Shown here piece after piece: positions 35,505-43,305 of a stretch of DNA of 64,000 bases. The notes beneath the pieces are model-generated. The model did no database searches. It was given only the letters and a program-made list of their open reading frames with translations, and was not told the origin of the DNA. Made by a program: the position numbers and the translations under genes. This DNA is from SB11 sp037968475 (GTDB taxonomy: Bacteria > Bacteroidota > Bacteroidia > UBA8524): positions 10,613 through 74,612 of the forward strand of contig JBBKVO010000009.1 of the NCBI GenBank assembly GCA_037968475.1, in the 5' to 3' direction. Numbering within the stretch: position 1 is the first letter of the stretch; each line of letters starts with the position of its first letter.

Positions 35505-36875
35505 ATGTCGAAGGTACAAAAGTCATTTTTTTGTCAGAATTGCGGAACGCAATCAACAAAGTGGATAGGAAAGTGCCCCAGTTGTGGGCAGTGGAACACT
35601 TTTGTGGAAGAAATACTCCACAAAGAAAAACCAGCATATCAAAAATCGTATAAAAAGACCGAGCACAGCAAAAAGGCGGTCTCTATACCTATACAAAGTG
35701 TGGAAGCCCTTAGTGGTGAGCGCATTGCAACGCCCGATAACGAGCTAAACCGAGTATTGGGTGGCGGTATTATGCCCGGTAGTTTGGTGCTTTTGGGGGG
35801 CGAACCCGGTATAGGGAAAAGTACTTTGCTGCTGCAAATGGCACTAAAAGCAAATTTTAAGGTATTATATATAAGTGGTGAAGAAAGTGCGATACAAATA
35901 AAAAATCGTGCCGACCGTGTGGGCATAGCTAATGAAGATTGCTATGTATTTACCGAAACATCGCTGGATGATATTTTTACTACTATAAAAGAAGTAAGGC
36001 CTGATGTGGTGGTGGCCGACTCTATACAAACCCTGCACTCATCGCTGGTAGATAGTACACCGGGTAGCATTAGCCAAATAAAAGAATGTGCGGGCGAGTT
36101 GCTGCGTTTTGCCAAAGAAACCCACACTCCTGTTTTTCTTATCGGGCATATAACTAAAGATGGCAGCATAGCCGGTCCTAAAATATTAGAGCACATGGTG
36201 GATACGGTGTTGCAGTTTGAGGGCGACCGCCACAATACTTACCGTTTGCTGCGTACTACTAAAAACCGTTTTGGCTCGACATCAGAATTGGGAATTTATG
36301 AAATGGTGCAAAGCGGTTTGCGTGAAGTGAGTAACCCCAGCGAAATACTTATCACCCAAAAAGACGATAACCTTAGTGGGATTGCCATTTGTGCCTCGCT
36401 AGAGGGCGCACGACCATTATTAATAGAAACACAGGCTTTGGTCAGCAGTGCTGTATACGGCACACCGCAACGCAATAGCAATGGCTTTGACCTTCGCCGA
36501 TTGAATATGCTTTTGGCTGTACTTGAAAAACGCTGCGGTTTTAAACTAGGCTTGCAAGATGTTTTTATAAATATAGCAGGAGGATTGAAGATTGAAGACC
36601 CCGGAACTGACCTTGCCATAGTATCGGCCATACTATCATCGTATGAAGATATAAGTATATCACCCAAAACAGCTTTTGCTGCCGAGGTGGGCTTGAGTGG
36701 CGAAATACGCTCGATAAGCCGTATAGAACAACGGATTTTGGAAGCTGAAAAGTTGGGTTTTGATACTATTTTTATTTCCAAATTCAACCAAAAGGGTTTA
36801 GAGCTTATCAAACCAAAAATAAAAATACAGGCTGTAGGCAAAATAGAAGATGCCTTTGAGTTGCTTTTTGGGTAA
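35505..36875 (+). CDS. radA: DNA repair protein RadA
   Basis: 456 residues with all RadA parts: an N-terminal four-Cys zinc finger (FCQNCGTQSTKWIGKCPSCG), a Walker A GGEPGIGKSTLLLQ near 88, the RadA-specific KNRFGSTSELG near 250, and a C-terminal Lon-protease-like domain (GFKLGLQDVFINIAGGLKIEDPGTDLA). It promotes branch migration in recombinational repair. The ATG at 35505 lies 148 bases from the divergent exbB start. No terminator was clear in the short gap before the acylphosphatase duplication. Confidence 0.96.
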   Translation: MSKVQKSFFCQNCGTQSTKWIGKCPSCGQWNTFVEEILHKEKPAYQKSYKKTEHSKKAVSIPIQSVEALSGERIATPDNELNRVLGGGIMPGSLVLLGGEPGIGKSTLLLQMALKANFKVLYISGEESAIQIKNRADRVGIANEDCYVFTETSLDDIFTTIKEVRPDVVVADSIQTLHSSLVDSTPGSISQIKECAGELLRFAKETHTPVFLIGHITKDGSIAGPKILEHMVDTVLQFEGDRHNTYRLLRTTKNRFGSTSELGIYEMVQSGLREVSNPSEILITQKDDNLSGIAICASLEGARPLLIETQALVSSAVYGTPQRNSNGFDLRRLNMLLAVLEKRCGFKLGLQDVFINIAGGLKIEDPGTDLAIVSAILSSYEDISISPKTAFAAEVGLSGEIRSISRIEQRILEAEKLGFDTIFISKFNQKGLELIKPKIKIQAVGKIEDAFELLFG

Positions 36876-36989
36876 TATTCCTCCCCCTGCCCCCTCTTCT
36901 ATCACACAAACTGCGCGCGAGGGGGACAATGCAAAGCTATTAGATTGGCAAAGGAATTAAACTTTTCAGTATCGTATTCAGACTTACAA

Positions 36990-37017
36990 TGAAACACCTT
37001 AATATTACTATAAGCGG
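36990..37017 (+). repeat. Left copy of a 28-base direct duplication (acylphosphatase 5' end)
   Basis: The 28 bases beginning TGAAACACCTTAATATTACT are identical to 37988-38015. With the preceding A this reads ATG AAA CAC CTT, the first ten codons of the acylphosphatase gene. It is therefore the stranded original start of that gene, cut off by the insertion 37018-37987. Confidence 0.9.
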
Positions 37018-37987
37018 AAAACCTATTTCAGCAACTTAAAAGTAAGCCCCACACTTATGTTGTGGCTGTATAAATCTTTATGAAAAGGGCTGTTTTTTGT
37101 TAGACTACGATTGGCAGTATTAGGGGTTTTGATAATATAATTATTAGACAAGCTATACGCTTCGTTTGCAAAAGCATTTCCCCACCAGTACGAATAATTT
37201 ACACTAATATAGGTGTGGTTTAGTAGCTTAACGTCATAGTTTAAACCCAGTTTAGGATTATCAAATAGCCAAAATATATAAGGGCTTCCTCTTCTGTATG
37301 GATTATCCGAAGCCCCTATACCTTTACCTGATTTTAATAATTCGTTGGTGTTTTTATCTCTTATTTCTTCGTTAACCCTAAGTTTAAATACAGTTTTCCA
37401 ATACAAGTAAAACCCTATATAGGGAGAAATTTTACCCCATTTCCCTAAGTCAAATTCTCTACTAATAGACTGTCCCGTATAGATAAAACTAAAGTCGGCT
37501 TTTCCTGTTGCGGTATATGGGTTGCCATTAGCATCTGTAGAATATGCTTTAGCAACTAAGCTATTGCTACCCCAAATACCATCTAAATGTACAAACCACT
37601 TTTTATTTTTGAAAATAGAAGCCCCAACAGAAACGCGGTTTACAATAGTAGTAGGAAAAGCAGTATTTTTAGTTCTGCCTTCTGTTGGCATATTTCTTTC
37701 TAAAATTGCATTAATAGTATTTTCTAACCCACTAAACCCAAAGTTTTGCAAACCCACAGAGTAAGATGCCAATATATTTGTGCGTTTTTGAGTAGTATCT
37801 TGAGCGGTTAAGCTACTATAGCCCACACAAAAAATTAGAACACAAATTAATCCAATTACTTTATTCATAAACAATTACAAGTCTTACAATTTTATTGAAC
37901 ACAAAGATTGCTATGTTTGAAATTTGAAAATAGAGTGAAAACACCTTTTTCGACAAAAAATAAGAAATATTTTTCCTAAAAACGCAT
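37018..37987. mobile_element. 970-base insertion between duplicated acylphosphatase 5' ends
   Basis: The DNA between the two 28-base direct copies contains one outer-membrane protein gene and its upstream region. No transposase, integrase or terminal inverted repeat was seen. The structure is that of an insertion with target duplication, or a capture event by repair; the duplication is longer than most transposons leave. Confidence 0.6.
37023..37868 (-). CDS. Outer-membrane beta-barrel-type protein
   Basis: 281 residues from the ATG at 37868. A signal peptide (MNKVIGLICVLIFCVGYSSLTAQ) ends at a typical AQ/D site. The mature part has alternating hydrophobic strands with aromatic girdle residues (FVHLDGIWGSN, ISPYIGFYLYWKTVF, YISVNYSYWWGNAF) and ends in the strand HNISVGLTFKLLK, as outer-membrane barrels do. 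The ligand or role is unknown. It lies wholly inside the segment inserted into the acylphosphatase locus and reads in the opposite direction. Confidence 0.7.
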   Translation of the reverse strand: MNKVIGLICVLIFCVGYSSLTAQDTTQKRTNILASYSVGLQNFGFSGLENTINAILERNMPTEGRTKNTAFPTTIVNRVSVGASIFKNKKWFVHLDGIWGSNSLVAKAYSTDANGNPYTATGKADFSFIYTGQSISREFDLGKWGKISPYIGFYLYWKTVFKLRVNEEIRDKNTNELLKSGKGIGASDNPYRRGSPYIFWLFDNPKLGLNYDVKLLNHTYISVNYSYWWGNAFANEAYSLSNNYIIKTPNTANRSLTKNSPFHKDLYSHNISVGLTFKLLK

Positions 37988-38256
37988 TGAAACACCTTAA
38001 TATTACTATAAGCGGCCGAGTGCAAGGCGTTTGGTTTAGAAAATATACCCACGATAAAGCCATAAAACTAGGTATAAGCGGGTTTGTACGTAACCAACCC
38101 AACAGCGATGTATATGTTGAAGCCGAAGCCGAGCAAGAAGCTTTGGATAAATTTATAGCATGGTGTCATTCAGGTTCTCCCCTATCGTCTGTAAAGAAGG
38201 TGGTGTGGCAAGAAGATGAACTAAAAAACTTTATTGGTTTTGAAATAGAACGATAA
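37987..38256 (+). CDS. acyP: Acylphosphatase, start codon altered by insertion
   Basis: 89 residues. The family motif ISGRVQGVWFRKYTHDKA holds the catalytic Arg and GFVRNQPNSDVYVEAE the Asn; the length is complete. It hydrolyses acyl phosphates such as 1,3-bisphosphoglycerate. The reading frame now begins with TTG at 37987, because the insertion upstream contributed the T. The original ATG remains at 36989 on the far side of the inserted gene. Translation from TTG is possible but may be weaker, and the native promoter is about 1 kb away. Confidence 0.88.
   Translation: MKHLNITISGRVQGVWFRKYTHDKAIKLGISGFVRNQPNSDVYVEAEAEQEALDKFIAWCHSGSPLSSVKKVVWQEDELKNFIGFEIER
37988..38015 (+). repeat. Right copy of the 28-base direct duplication
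   Basis: Identical over 28 bases to 36990-37017 and lying at the start of the intact acylphosphatase frame. Confidence 0.9.
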
Positions 38257-38350
38257 CATTTTGTATCAGGCAAAAATCAGCTTGATTATATCTATACTAT
38301 GTGGTTTTGGGAGAAGAAAGCACGAAAAACGTGTGTTTTAAATACCTTCT

Positions 38351-38414
38351 CTACCCTGCGAAAGCTGGCGCGGGCGTCCGCTCGTGCTAAAAATAATAGA
38401 GCGTCCGCTCGGTG
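38351..38414. repeat. GC-rich AGCG-type double hairpin, copy 2
   Basis: GAGCGGACGCTC-like hairpins in tandem (GGGCGTCCGCTC and AGAGCGTCCGCTC) separated by an AT-rich TAAAAATAATAG spacer. The same pair with the same spacer type occurs at 52175-52222 and, reversed, at 19969-20022. Confidence 0.6.
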
Positions 38415-38429
38415 GTGAAATGATATTGG

Positions 38430-38571
38430 TTACCCTTTTTCTGCCCCCTTCGCTTACTCACATATCCTTCGACTCTGCACTCCTTCGTCCCGAATACATT
38501 CGGGATCAGGATGACAGCGCAAAAGGGGGTAACTATACCCATTTACACGCAACCCAAAAAATAGTAGTTGG
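38430..38571. other. Further repeat-like DNA in the 38.3-39.2 kb gap
   Basis: No gene. It contains TCCCGAATACATTCGGGA (a hairpin related to the cloverleaf repeat, followed by CAGGATGACAGC) enclosed by GCCCCCTT ... AAAGGGGG. It belongs to the 940-base non-coding stretch made almost wholly of repeats. Confidence 0.5.
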
Positions 38572-38900
38572 TTTTAACTCACCCCAGTTTTATTGGATAG
38601 CTAGAACTACACATCTGTGCCCCTCTCTTAAAAAAGGGAGGGGAAATTATGAACATTGTTTCAAACTCATTATTTGGGGTGAGTTAAAATGCCTTGCCGG
38701 CAGGTTAAAACCTGCCGCTATTTATACCCTATCGGGATTGCCGTGAGGTCTGAATAAAATCGGTTTTCAAACCGATGGAGGATTTTTAACTCACCCCTGT
38801 TTTATGGGAAAGTCGGAATCACATAATTGCGTCCCTCTCTAAAAAAAGAGAGGGGGAATTATGAACGCCTATACTGAACTAATTATTAGGGGTGAGTTAA
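38572..38900. repeat. Composite repeat: TTAACTCACCCC element, CGGCAGGTT repeat, TTAACTCACCCC element (copy 1)
   Basis: First element 38572-38689 with 15-base perfect ends (TTTTAACTCACCCCA / TGGGGTGAGTTAAAA) and inner hairpin CCCCTCTC / GGGAGGGG. Then the second repeat, about 38693-38779 (CGGCAGGTTAAAACCTGCCG, CTATCGGGATTGCCG, ATCGGTTTTCAAACCGAT). Then a second element, 38786-38900. The whole arrangement recurs at 52245-52576. The gap to 39143 shows only short unrelated sequence and a CCTTCGACTTCGCTCAGG-like hairpin half. Confidence 0.8.
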
Positions 38901-39143
38901 CTAAAAAATTATCCATACGTGTAAATGGGTATAGTTTCTCGCAAGGGGGACAATACAGTGCTATATTTTTGGAAAATACGCTAAAACCAAAGGGTAGTGG
39001 CATGGCTTACCTGCACTGTCTTCCTGAGCGAAGTCGAAGGGTTGTGTAAGGATAAGGAGGGACTGAGGGTGGTAGAAATTAGGTGTATTGATTTTATAAT
39101 CTTCTTATCTCTAACACACCTTATATATAATATCATCCAAAAG

Positions 39144-39175
39144 CAAAAAAGGCAAACCCGTAGGCCTGCCCTTTT
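39144..39175 (-). terminator. Terminator after the SRPBCC-GyrI gene
   Basis: On the minus strand AAAAGGGCA ... TGCCTTTTTT forms an imperfect hairpin with a T-run, 24 bases past the stop at 39199. Confidence 0.5.
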
Positions 39176-39198
39176 AGTGTTTCATAGTTAAAATGTTT

Positions 39199-40221
39199 TT
39201 ATTGGCTAACTACGGGGTAATAGATTTGTGTAAGCCATTTTGCTGTATCAGGCTCAGTGCTTGGGTCGGTTATATAGGCTTCCCAAGGTGCACCAAGTTT
39301 CAAATTTCTTTCTTGTGAGTAAGCATATATTGCCTCGTGTGCACTTTCTGTGCCCATATATGCACCATAATAATCTATTTTTAATGCTTTGGTGGCAGGC
39401 ATTTCTCTAAACGCTATTTTGCCTTTGGGGGCTTTATCAACAGGTAAAATAGCTTCCATTTCGGTAGTTTTTCCATCCCATGTGTGGTATATAGCGGCAG
39501 CAGCACCCGGTTTTAGATTGTTTTGCAAAGCAATGCCATACAAATTATCAAAGTTTTTAGCCAAATAATCTGAAATACCCTCAACACCTACTTTTTCTAA
39601 AGGAGCTGTAAGTACAATTTGTGGCTCAACTTTCACCTCTTGCACCTCATATCTAGGTTTAGGGGCCGCTTTGGGCATACTTTCGGCTACTTCTTTCAAC
39701 CCTTTTAAGCCTTCTTCAAAATCAGGGCCTAGCATACCATCCATAAACAAACCAAAATATTTGCTCAATGGTTTCTTTAACATAGGTACTCCTTCCCCAT
39801 CGCTATCTATACTCCACGTAACTTTGGTACTATCGCCTACTTTCTCCAATTTAAACGTGCCGTATCCACCACCGTTACCGTCAAAATCAAGTTTGGTTAC
39901 CAAAAGCTCATTAGGTTTTGTCTCAGTTATTTCCATGCTACCATTACCCACTTTAGGATGCTCGCTTTTCCATATACTTTTTTGGCCTATGGCAGCATCT
40001 GCACCTTCGTAAGTGTTTTCCATTTTAGGATCGCGCTTAAACCAAGGCGACCACGCATTCCAGTCTTTTAGGTTATCAATATTGGCAAAAACAGCTTCGG
40101 GCGAAGCATTTACCATAGTACTACGCTCAACGTGCACTTTTGAAGGCAAGAAGAATGAAATAACAATAAGCAGCAGCAATACAATGCCCAGCCACTTCAA
40201 TACATTTAAAACAATTTTCAT
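39199..40221 (-). CDS. Membrane-anchored SRPBCC plus GyrI-like effector-binding protein
   Basis: 340 residues from the ATG at 40221. One membrane helix (about 8-25) is followed by an SRPBCC/polyketide-cyclase domain (about 30-175: VNASPEAVFANIDNLKDWNAWSPW, GYGTFKLEKVGDSTKVTWSID). A GyrI-like effector-binding domain follows (about 195-335: AAAAIYHTWDGKTTEMEAILPV, LKIDYYGAYMGTESAHEAIYAY, WEAYITDPSTEPD). Both domains bind small hydrophobic ligands, so a ligand-scavenging or sensing role at the membrane is possible. It is divergent from the flavin reductase gene. Confidence 0.85.
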   Translation of the reverse strand: MKIVLNVLKWLGIVLLLLIVISFFLPSKVHVERSTMVNASPEAVFANIDNLKDWNAWSPWFKRDPKMENTYEGADAAIGQKSIWKSEHPKVGNGSMEITETKPNELLVTKLDFDGNGGGYGTFKLEKVGDSTKVTWSIDSDGEGVPMLKKPLSKYFGLFMDGMLGPDFEEGLKGLKEVAESMPKAAPKPRYEVQEVKVEPQIVLTAPLEKVGVEGISDYLAKNFDNLYGIALQNNLKPGAAAAIYHTWDGKTTEMEAILPVDKAPKGKIAFREMPATKALKIDYYGAYMGTESAHEAIYAYSQERNLKLGAPWEAYITDPSTEPDTAKWLTQIYYPVVSQ

Positions 40222-40292
40222 AATTCGGCAAAATAGGTTGTTGTTCAAAGCTATACAATTTGTATTAGATTTAGCATAGCAAAAGATAAATT

Positions 40293-41186
40293 ATGCCTAC
40301 TCCAAAAAACAAAAGCCATAGTTTTGCATCTATTATGTTAGAAATTATTCCTGGTGAAGTATCTACCGCCAAACTACACGGCTATATGTTATCGGCTGTT
40401 GCGCCGCGCCCTATATGTTTTGCCAGCACTGTTGATGCGCAGGGAAACGTAAATCTTAGCCCATATAGTTTTTTTAATGCCTTTGGCAGCAACCCTACTA
40501 CACTAATTTTTTCGCCCGCCCGCCGTGTGCGTGATAACACCATAAAACACACTCTTGAGAATATATACGAAACCATGGAGGTTTGCATAAACGTGGTTAC
40601 CTACGAGATGGTGCAGCAAGCCAGCCTTGCCAGTACCGAGTACGAAAAAGGTGTGAACGAATTTGTAAAGGCAGGCTTTACCGAAGTCCCTTCTGACTTA
40701 ATAAAAGCTCCGCGAGTGAAAGAAAGCCCTGTGCAGATAGAATGCAGGGTGCGTGAGGTGATAGAAACTGGGCAAGAAGGCGGTGCTGGTAATTTGGTGG
40801 TGTGCGAAATTTTGAAAATGCACATTAGTGAAGATGTGCTGGGCAATGACGGCACTATAGACCAACACAAAATACACTTAGTATCTCGCTTAGGTAAAAA
40901 CTGGTATGGCAAAGCCTTTGGCGATGCTTTGTTTGAGGTAGAAAAGCCTCTTGCAACCAAAGGCATTGGTGTTGATGCTATACCACAAGATATTAGGCTT
41001 AGTGATGTGCTTACAGGAAATAATTTAGGACAATTGGGCAATGTAGAGCAATTGCCTACTGCCGATGAAGTGGCCGCCTACCAACAGCAACATAATGTGC
41101 CAAAAGGGCAGGAACATCAAGTGGCAAAAACATTGCTTGATGAAGGCAAAACAAACGAGGCTTGGATGGTTTTATTAGCACGCTAA
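40293..41186 (+). CDS. Flavin reductase-family protein
   Basis: 297 residues with the FMN-binding split-barrel pattern: LSAVAPRPICFASTVDAQGNVNLSPYSFFNAF near the start, TTLIFSPARRVRDNT and the late VSRLGKNWYGK. Members reduce or bind FMN and often act as small oxidoreductases of unknown substrate. A second ATG at 40335 (before LEIIPGEVSTAKLHGY) begins the conserved part and is an alternative start; a TAGTTTTG box lies eight bases before it. The C-terminal 60 residues form a helical tail. Confidence 0.85.
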   Translation: MPTPKNKSHSFASIMLEIIPGEVSTAKLHGYMLSAVAPRPICFASTVDAQGNVNLSPYSFFNAFGSNPTTLIFSPARRVRDNTIKHTLENIYETMEVCINVVTYEMVQQASLASTEYEKGVNEFVKAGFTEVPSDLIKAPRVKESPVQIECRVREVIETGQEGGAGNLVVCEILKMHISEDVLGNDGTIDQHKIHLVSRLGKNWYGKAFGDALFEVEKPLATKGIGVDAIPQDIRLSDVLTGNNLGQLGNVEQLPTADEVAAYQQQHNVPKGQEHQVAKTLLDEGKTNEAWMVLLAR

Positions 41187-41228
41187 TTTTTTAAAAACCT
41201 TTAATGCCTACCTAAGGTTATTATTATT

Positions 41229-41810
41229 GTGAATATACAAATACAATCGGGCTCGCCGCAACCCAACTCGCAATCGTTGCGCGTAAGTAAGGCTATACAA
41301 AAACAAACAGAAGGCACACACACTACTACTTTGGTAGATTTTAATGCCTACGATATACCGTTTATGAATGCGGGTAAGGTGATAAAGGGAGCTTATACCC
41401 CTTTCCAAAAACAGTTGATAGAGGGGTGGGGAACTGCTGATTTAGTGATGGTGGTATCACCCGAATATAATTGGTTTCCCAGTGCTGAGTTGATAAATAC
41501 AATACACCAACTTGGTAACCGCGACTATAAACACTTGTTTGATAATAAAGTGTTTGCCTTTGTGGGTGTATCAAGTGGCAGAGGCGGGCGCATACCTACT
41601 ATGCAGCTAACCACCATATACAACAAGCTTATAAATGTATTTAGCACCAATGCTATTAGCAGCGGCAAAACCTTTGAGTCGCAGTTTACCCCACAAGCTT
41701 TGGACGAAAACGGAAACTCGCTAGGTAATGAAGAATACGACAAAGGGTTAAAAACCTTTGTTGATTACTCTATCAACCTAGCCCAACGCTGGTACAACGG
41801 GAAACAGTAA
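41229..41810 (+). CDS. NADPH-dependent FMN reductase (flavodoxin-like)
   Basis: 193 residues with a GTG start. QSGSPQPNSQSLRVSKAI gives the phosphate-binding loop of the flavodoxin fold, VMVVSPEYNWFPSAELINTI the second conserved loop, and FAFVGVSSGRGGRIPTMQL the third. The family includes SsuE and azoreductases and reduces FMN or quinones with NAD(P)H. It follows the flavin reductase-like gene by 42 bases on the same strand, so the pair may be one operon handling flavin redox. Confidence 0.88.
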   Translation: MNIQIQSGSPQPNSQSLRVSKAIQKQTEGTHTTTLVDFNAYDIPFMNAGKVIKGAYTPFQKQLIEGWGTADLVMVVSPEYNWFPSAELINTIHQLGNRDYKHLFDNKVFAFVGVSSGRGGRIPTMQLTTIYNKLINVFSTNAISSGKTFESQFTPQALDENGNSLGNEEYDKGLKTFVDYSINLAQRWYNGKQ

Positions 41811-41879
41811 GTTTGGGATATTACTTTTAGTGCGTTAGTACTAACAATCCTCATTTTCAATAGACTAAAAAATCATAGG

Positions 41880-41951
41880 TTTATACTGATGCTTCTTATA
41901 CCTATCAGACAATTCTGAAAGGGTATTAATAAGGGCAGGTCTAATCTGTCA
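41880..41951. repeat. Degraded copy of the CGGCAGGTT repeat
   Basis: TTATACCTATCAGACAATTC and the following GGGTATTAATAAGGGCAGGT match the reversed repeat of 8313-8400 with many changes. It is the only notable content of the gap between the reductase and hydrolase genes. Confidence 0.5.
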
Positions 41952-41962
41952 CCATATTCATC

Positions 41963-42643
41963 TTAACCAAAAAACGAAGACATTTTATACGCCAATCGGC
42001 TTGGGTCAACTTGGTCGTAGGGGTGTTGCGTATCGGGCATTACTAATAAGCGGGCATCTTTAATCTTCCTAAAAACGGCAACACATTCCTCAAGACTCAC
42101 CATACGGTCGCGATCGCCGATACTTATTTGCACCGATATATCAATACTAGTATAGCCTTCATCTATCAACGGGGGATTATCGCCCATGTCTATTAGCATA
42201 TCGGCTGTTTTTTGACACAAAACTTCCCAGTTGCTGCCGTGTATCTCCTCCAGTTGTTTTGCAAAAGCAGGCACTTTTTCCTTTATCTTTTCTGTATTTA
42301 ACATACGCGCTTCATTGGCCGCAATTTCAGGACTCCAAGTTTGCTTAGTACCCAGTGTCATTATCCTGCCAATGGGTGCCATTTTATTGGCTGCCATGTA
42401 CAGCGCCACATAGCCACCCATACTGTGTCCAAAAATATCTACTTCGCCTCCAATAGCATTCTCTATATAGTTCTTAATCTCTAGCGAGAAATCGTGTATG
42501 CTGAGGTGTTGCGGAACTTCTCTACCGCCGTGCCCTATAAAATCAGGTGTGTATACCTTAAACTCTTCTTCCAATACAGTGCGCAACGCATCAAACTGTT
42601 TGCCGTGCCCTAGCGCACCGTGCAATAACAATAGGTTTTTCAT
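41963..42643 (-). CDS. Alpha/beta-fold hydrolase
   Basis: 226 residues. LLLLHGALGHGKQFDAL supplies the oxyanion HG motif, FGHSMGGYVALYMA the nucleophile elbow with Ser near residue 74, and the acid and His are in ISIGDRDRMVSLEEC and PDTQHPYDQVDP. It is probably an esterase or similar. No signal peptide. It lies 3 bases downstream of the DinB gene, so the two are co-transcribed. Confidence 0.88.
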   Translation of the reverse strand: MKNLLLLHGALGHGKQFDALRTVLEEEFKVYTPDFIGHGGREVPQHLSIHDFSLEIKNYIENAIGGEVDIFGHSMGGYVALYMAANKMAPIGRIMTLGTKQTWSPEIAANEARMLNTEKIKEKVPAFAKQLEEIHGSNWEVLCQKTADMLIDMGDNPPLIDEGYTSIDISVQISIGDRDRMVSLEECVAVFRKIKDARLLVMPDTQHPYDQVDPSRLAYKMSSFFG

Positions 42644-42646
42644 AGG

Positions 42647-43102
42647 CTATACTAATTTTTTTTGAGCCATAGCATAACCATAATGCAATGCTTCGTGCAC
42701 AGGCAAGAAAAGCAATACATCATCAATACTTGTTAACTCAACCCCATAGCTAGTGGTATACGGGGTAAAATTGGTAAAAAAGCCGTTGTTATAATCAGCG
42801 TGTAGGCTGTCAAATGTATTTTGGGCAAGGCTCAACAATTGCGCCCATTCGGCAGCATCAATATCACCTTCGGGTTTAGTGCCCTTGCGGTATTTATCAA
42901 TCAATTCCATACCTATTTTGGCCTCGTAGCCCGATACCTTATAGCATATAAGCTGCTGGGTAACCAATACGTGCCCAAAATTCCATGCTATGTTATTACT
43001 AAACCCTACAGGTATTTTATTTACCTGCTCAAGACTTAAACCTTGTACCAACGACAAAAAGTTGCTACGGGTTTGTTGTATAATGTCGAATTGTTTTTTC
43101 AT
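42647..43102 (-). CDS. DinB-like four-helix protein
   Basis: 151 residues from the ATG at 43102. The pattern of three metal-binding histidines of the DinB/YfiT fold is visible: NFGHVLVTQQ near residue 47 and HEALHYGYAMAQ near 138, with helices between. Members include thiol-dependent transferases and many proteins of unknown role, often stress-related. It is the first gene of a pair with the hydrolase. Confidence 0.82.
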   Translation of the reverse strand: MKKQFDIIQQTRSNFLSLVQGLSLEQVNKIPVGFSNNIAWNFGHVLVTQQLICYKVSGYEAKIGMELIDKYRKGTKPEGDIDAAEWAQLLSLAQNTFDSLHADYNNGFFTNFTPYTTSYGVELTSIDDVLLFLPVHEALHYGYAMAQKKLV

Positions 43103-43170
43103 GTTTTGTGGCTGCAAAATAAGCGTTTTTTTTGAGGGGTTGAGGTTAAGTTTACTTAGTACGATTTCGA

Positions 43171-43226
43171 CCTGTCTTATCCGGATCAGACCCCATACAT
43201 AAAGCTATTTCAGGACAAGACATGGC
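43171..43226. repeat. Palindromic repeat, intact (empty) copy of the IS3 target
   Basis: GTCTTATCCGGATCAGACC is a near palindrome, followed by GCTATTTCAGGACAAGACA. Its left half matches the sequence left of the IS3 element at 50000-50012, its right half and tail match the right flank at 51398-51440. It therefore looks like the same repeat without the insertion. Confidence 0.6.
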
Positions 43227-43244
43227 GAAAAGAGAAATAAAACA

Positions 43245-43278
43245 AAACAGCCCAATGCAAAACTGCATTGGGCTGTTT
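43245..43278 (-). terminator. Terminator of the efflux operon
   Basis: AAAACAGCCCAATGCA and its complement form a 15-bp stem with a four-base AAAC loop, 28 bases after the adaptor gene. The minus-strand stem ends in a short T-run. Confidence 0.75.
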
Positions 43279-43305
43279 GTATACTAGTTAGACCTAAAAA
43301 AGGGT

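Noticed and set aside
38384..39191. Three open frames of 60-120 codons in the 38.4-39.2 kb gap
   Set aside because: They run across palindromic repeats and hairpins, and similar translations would appear wherever the repeat occurs.
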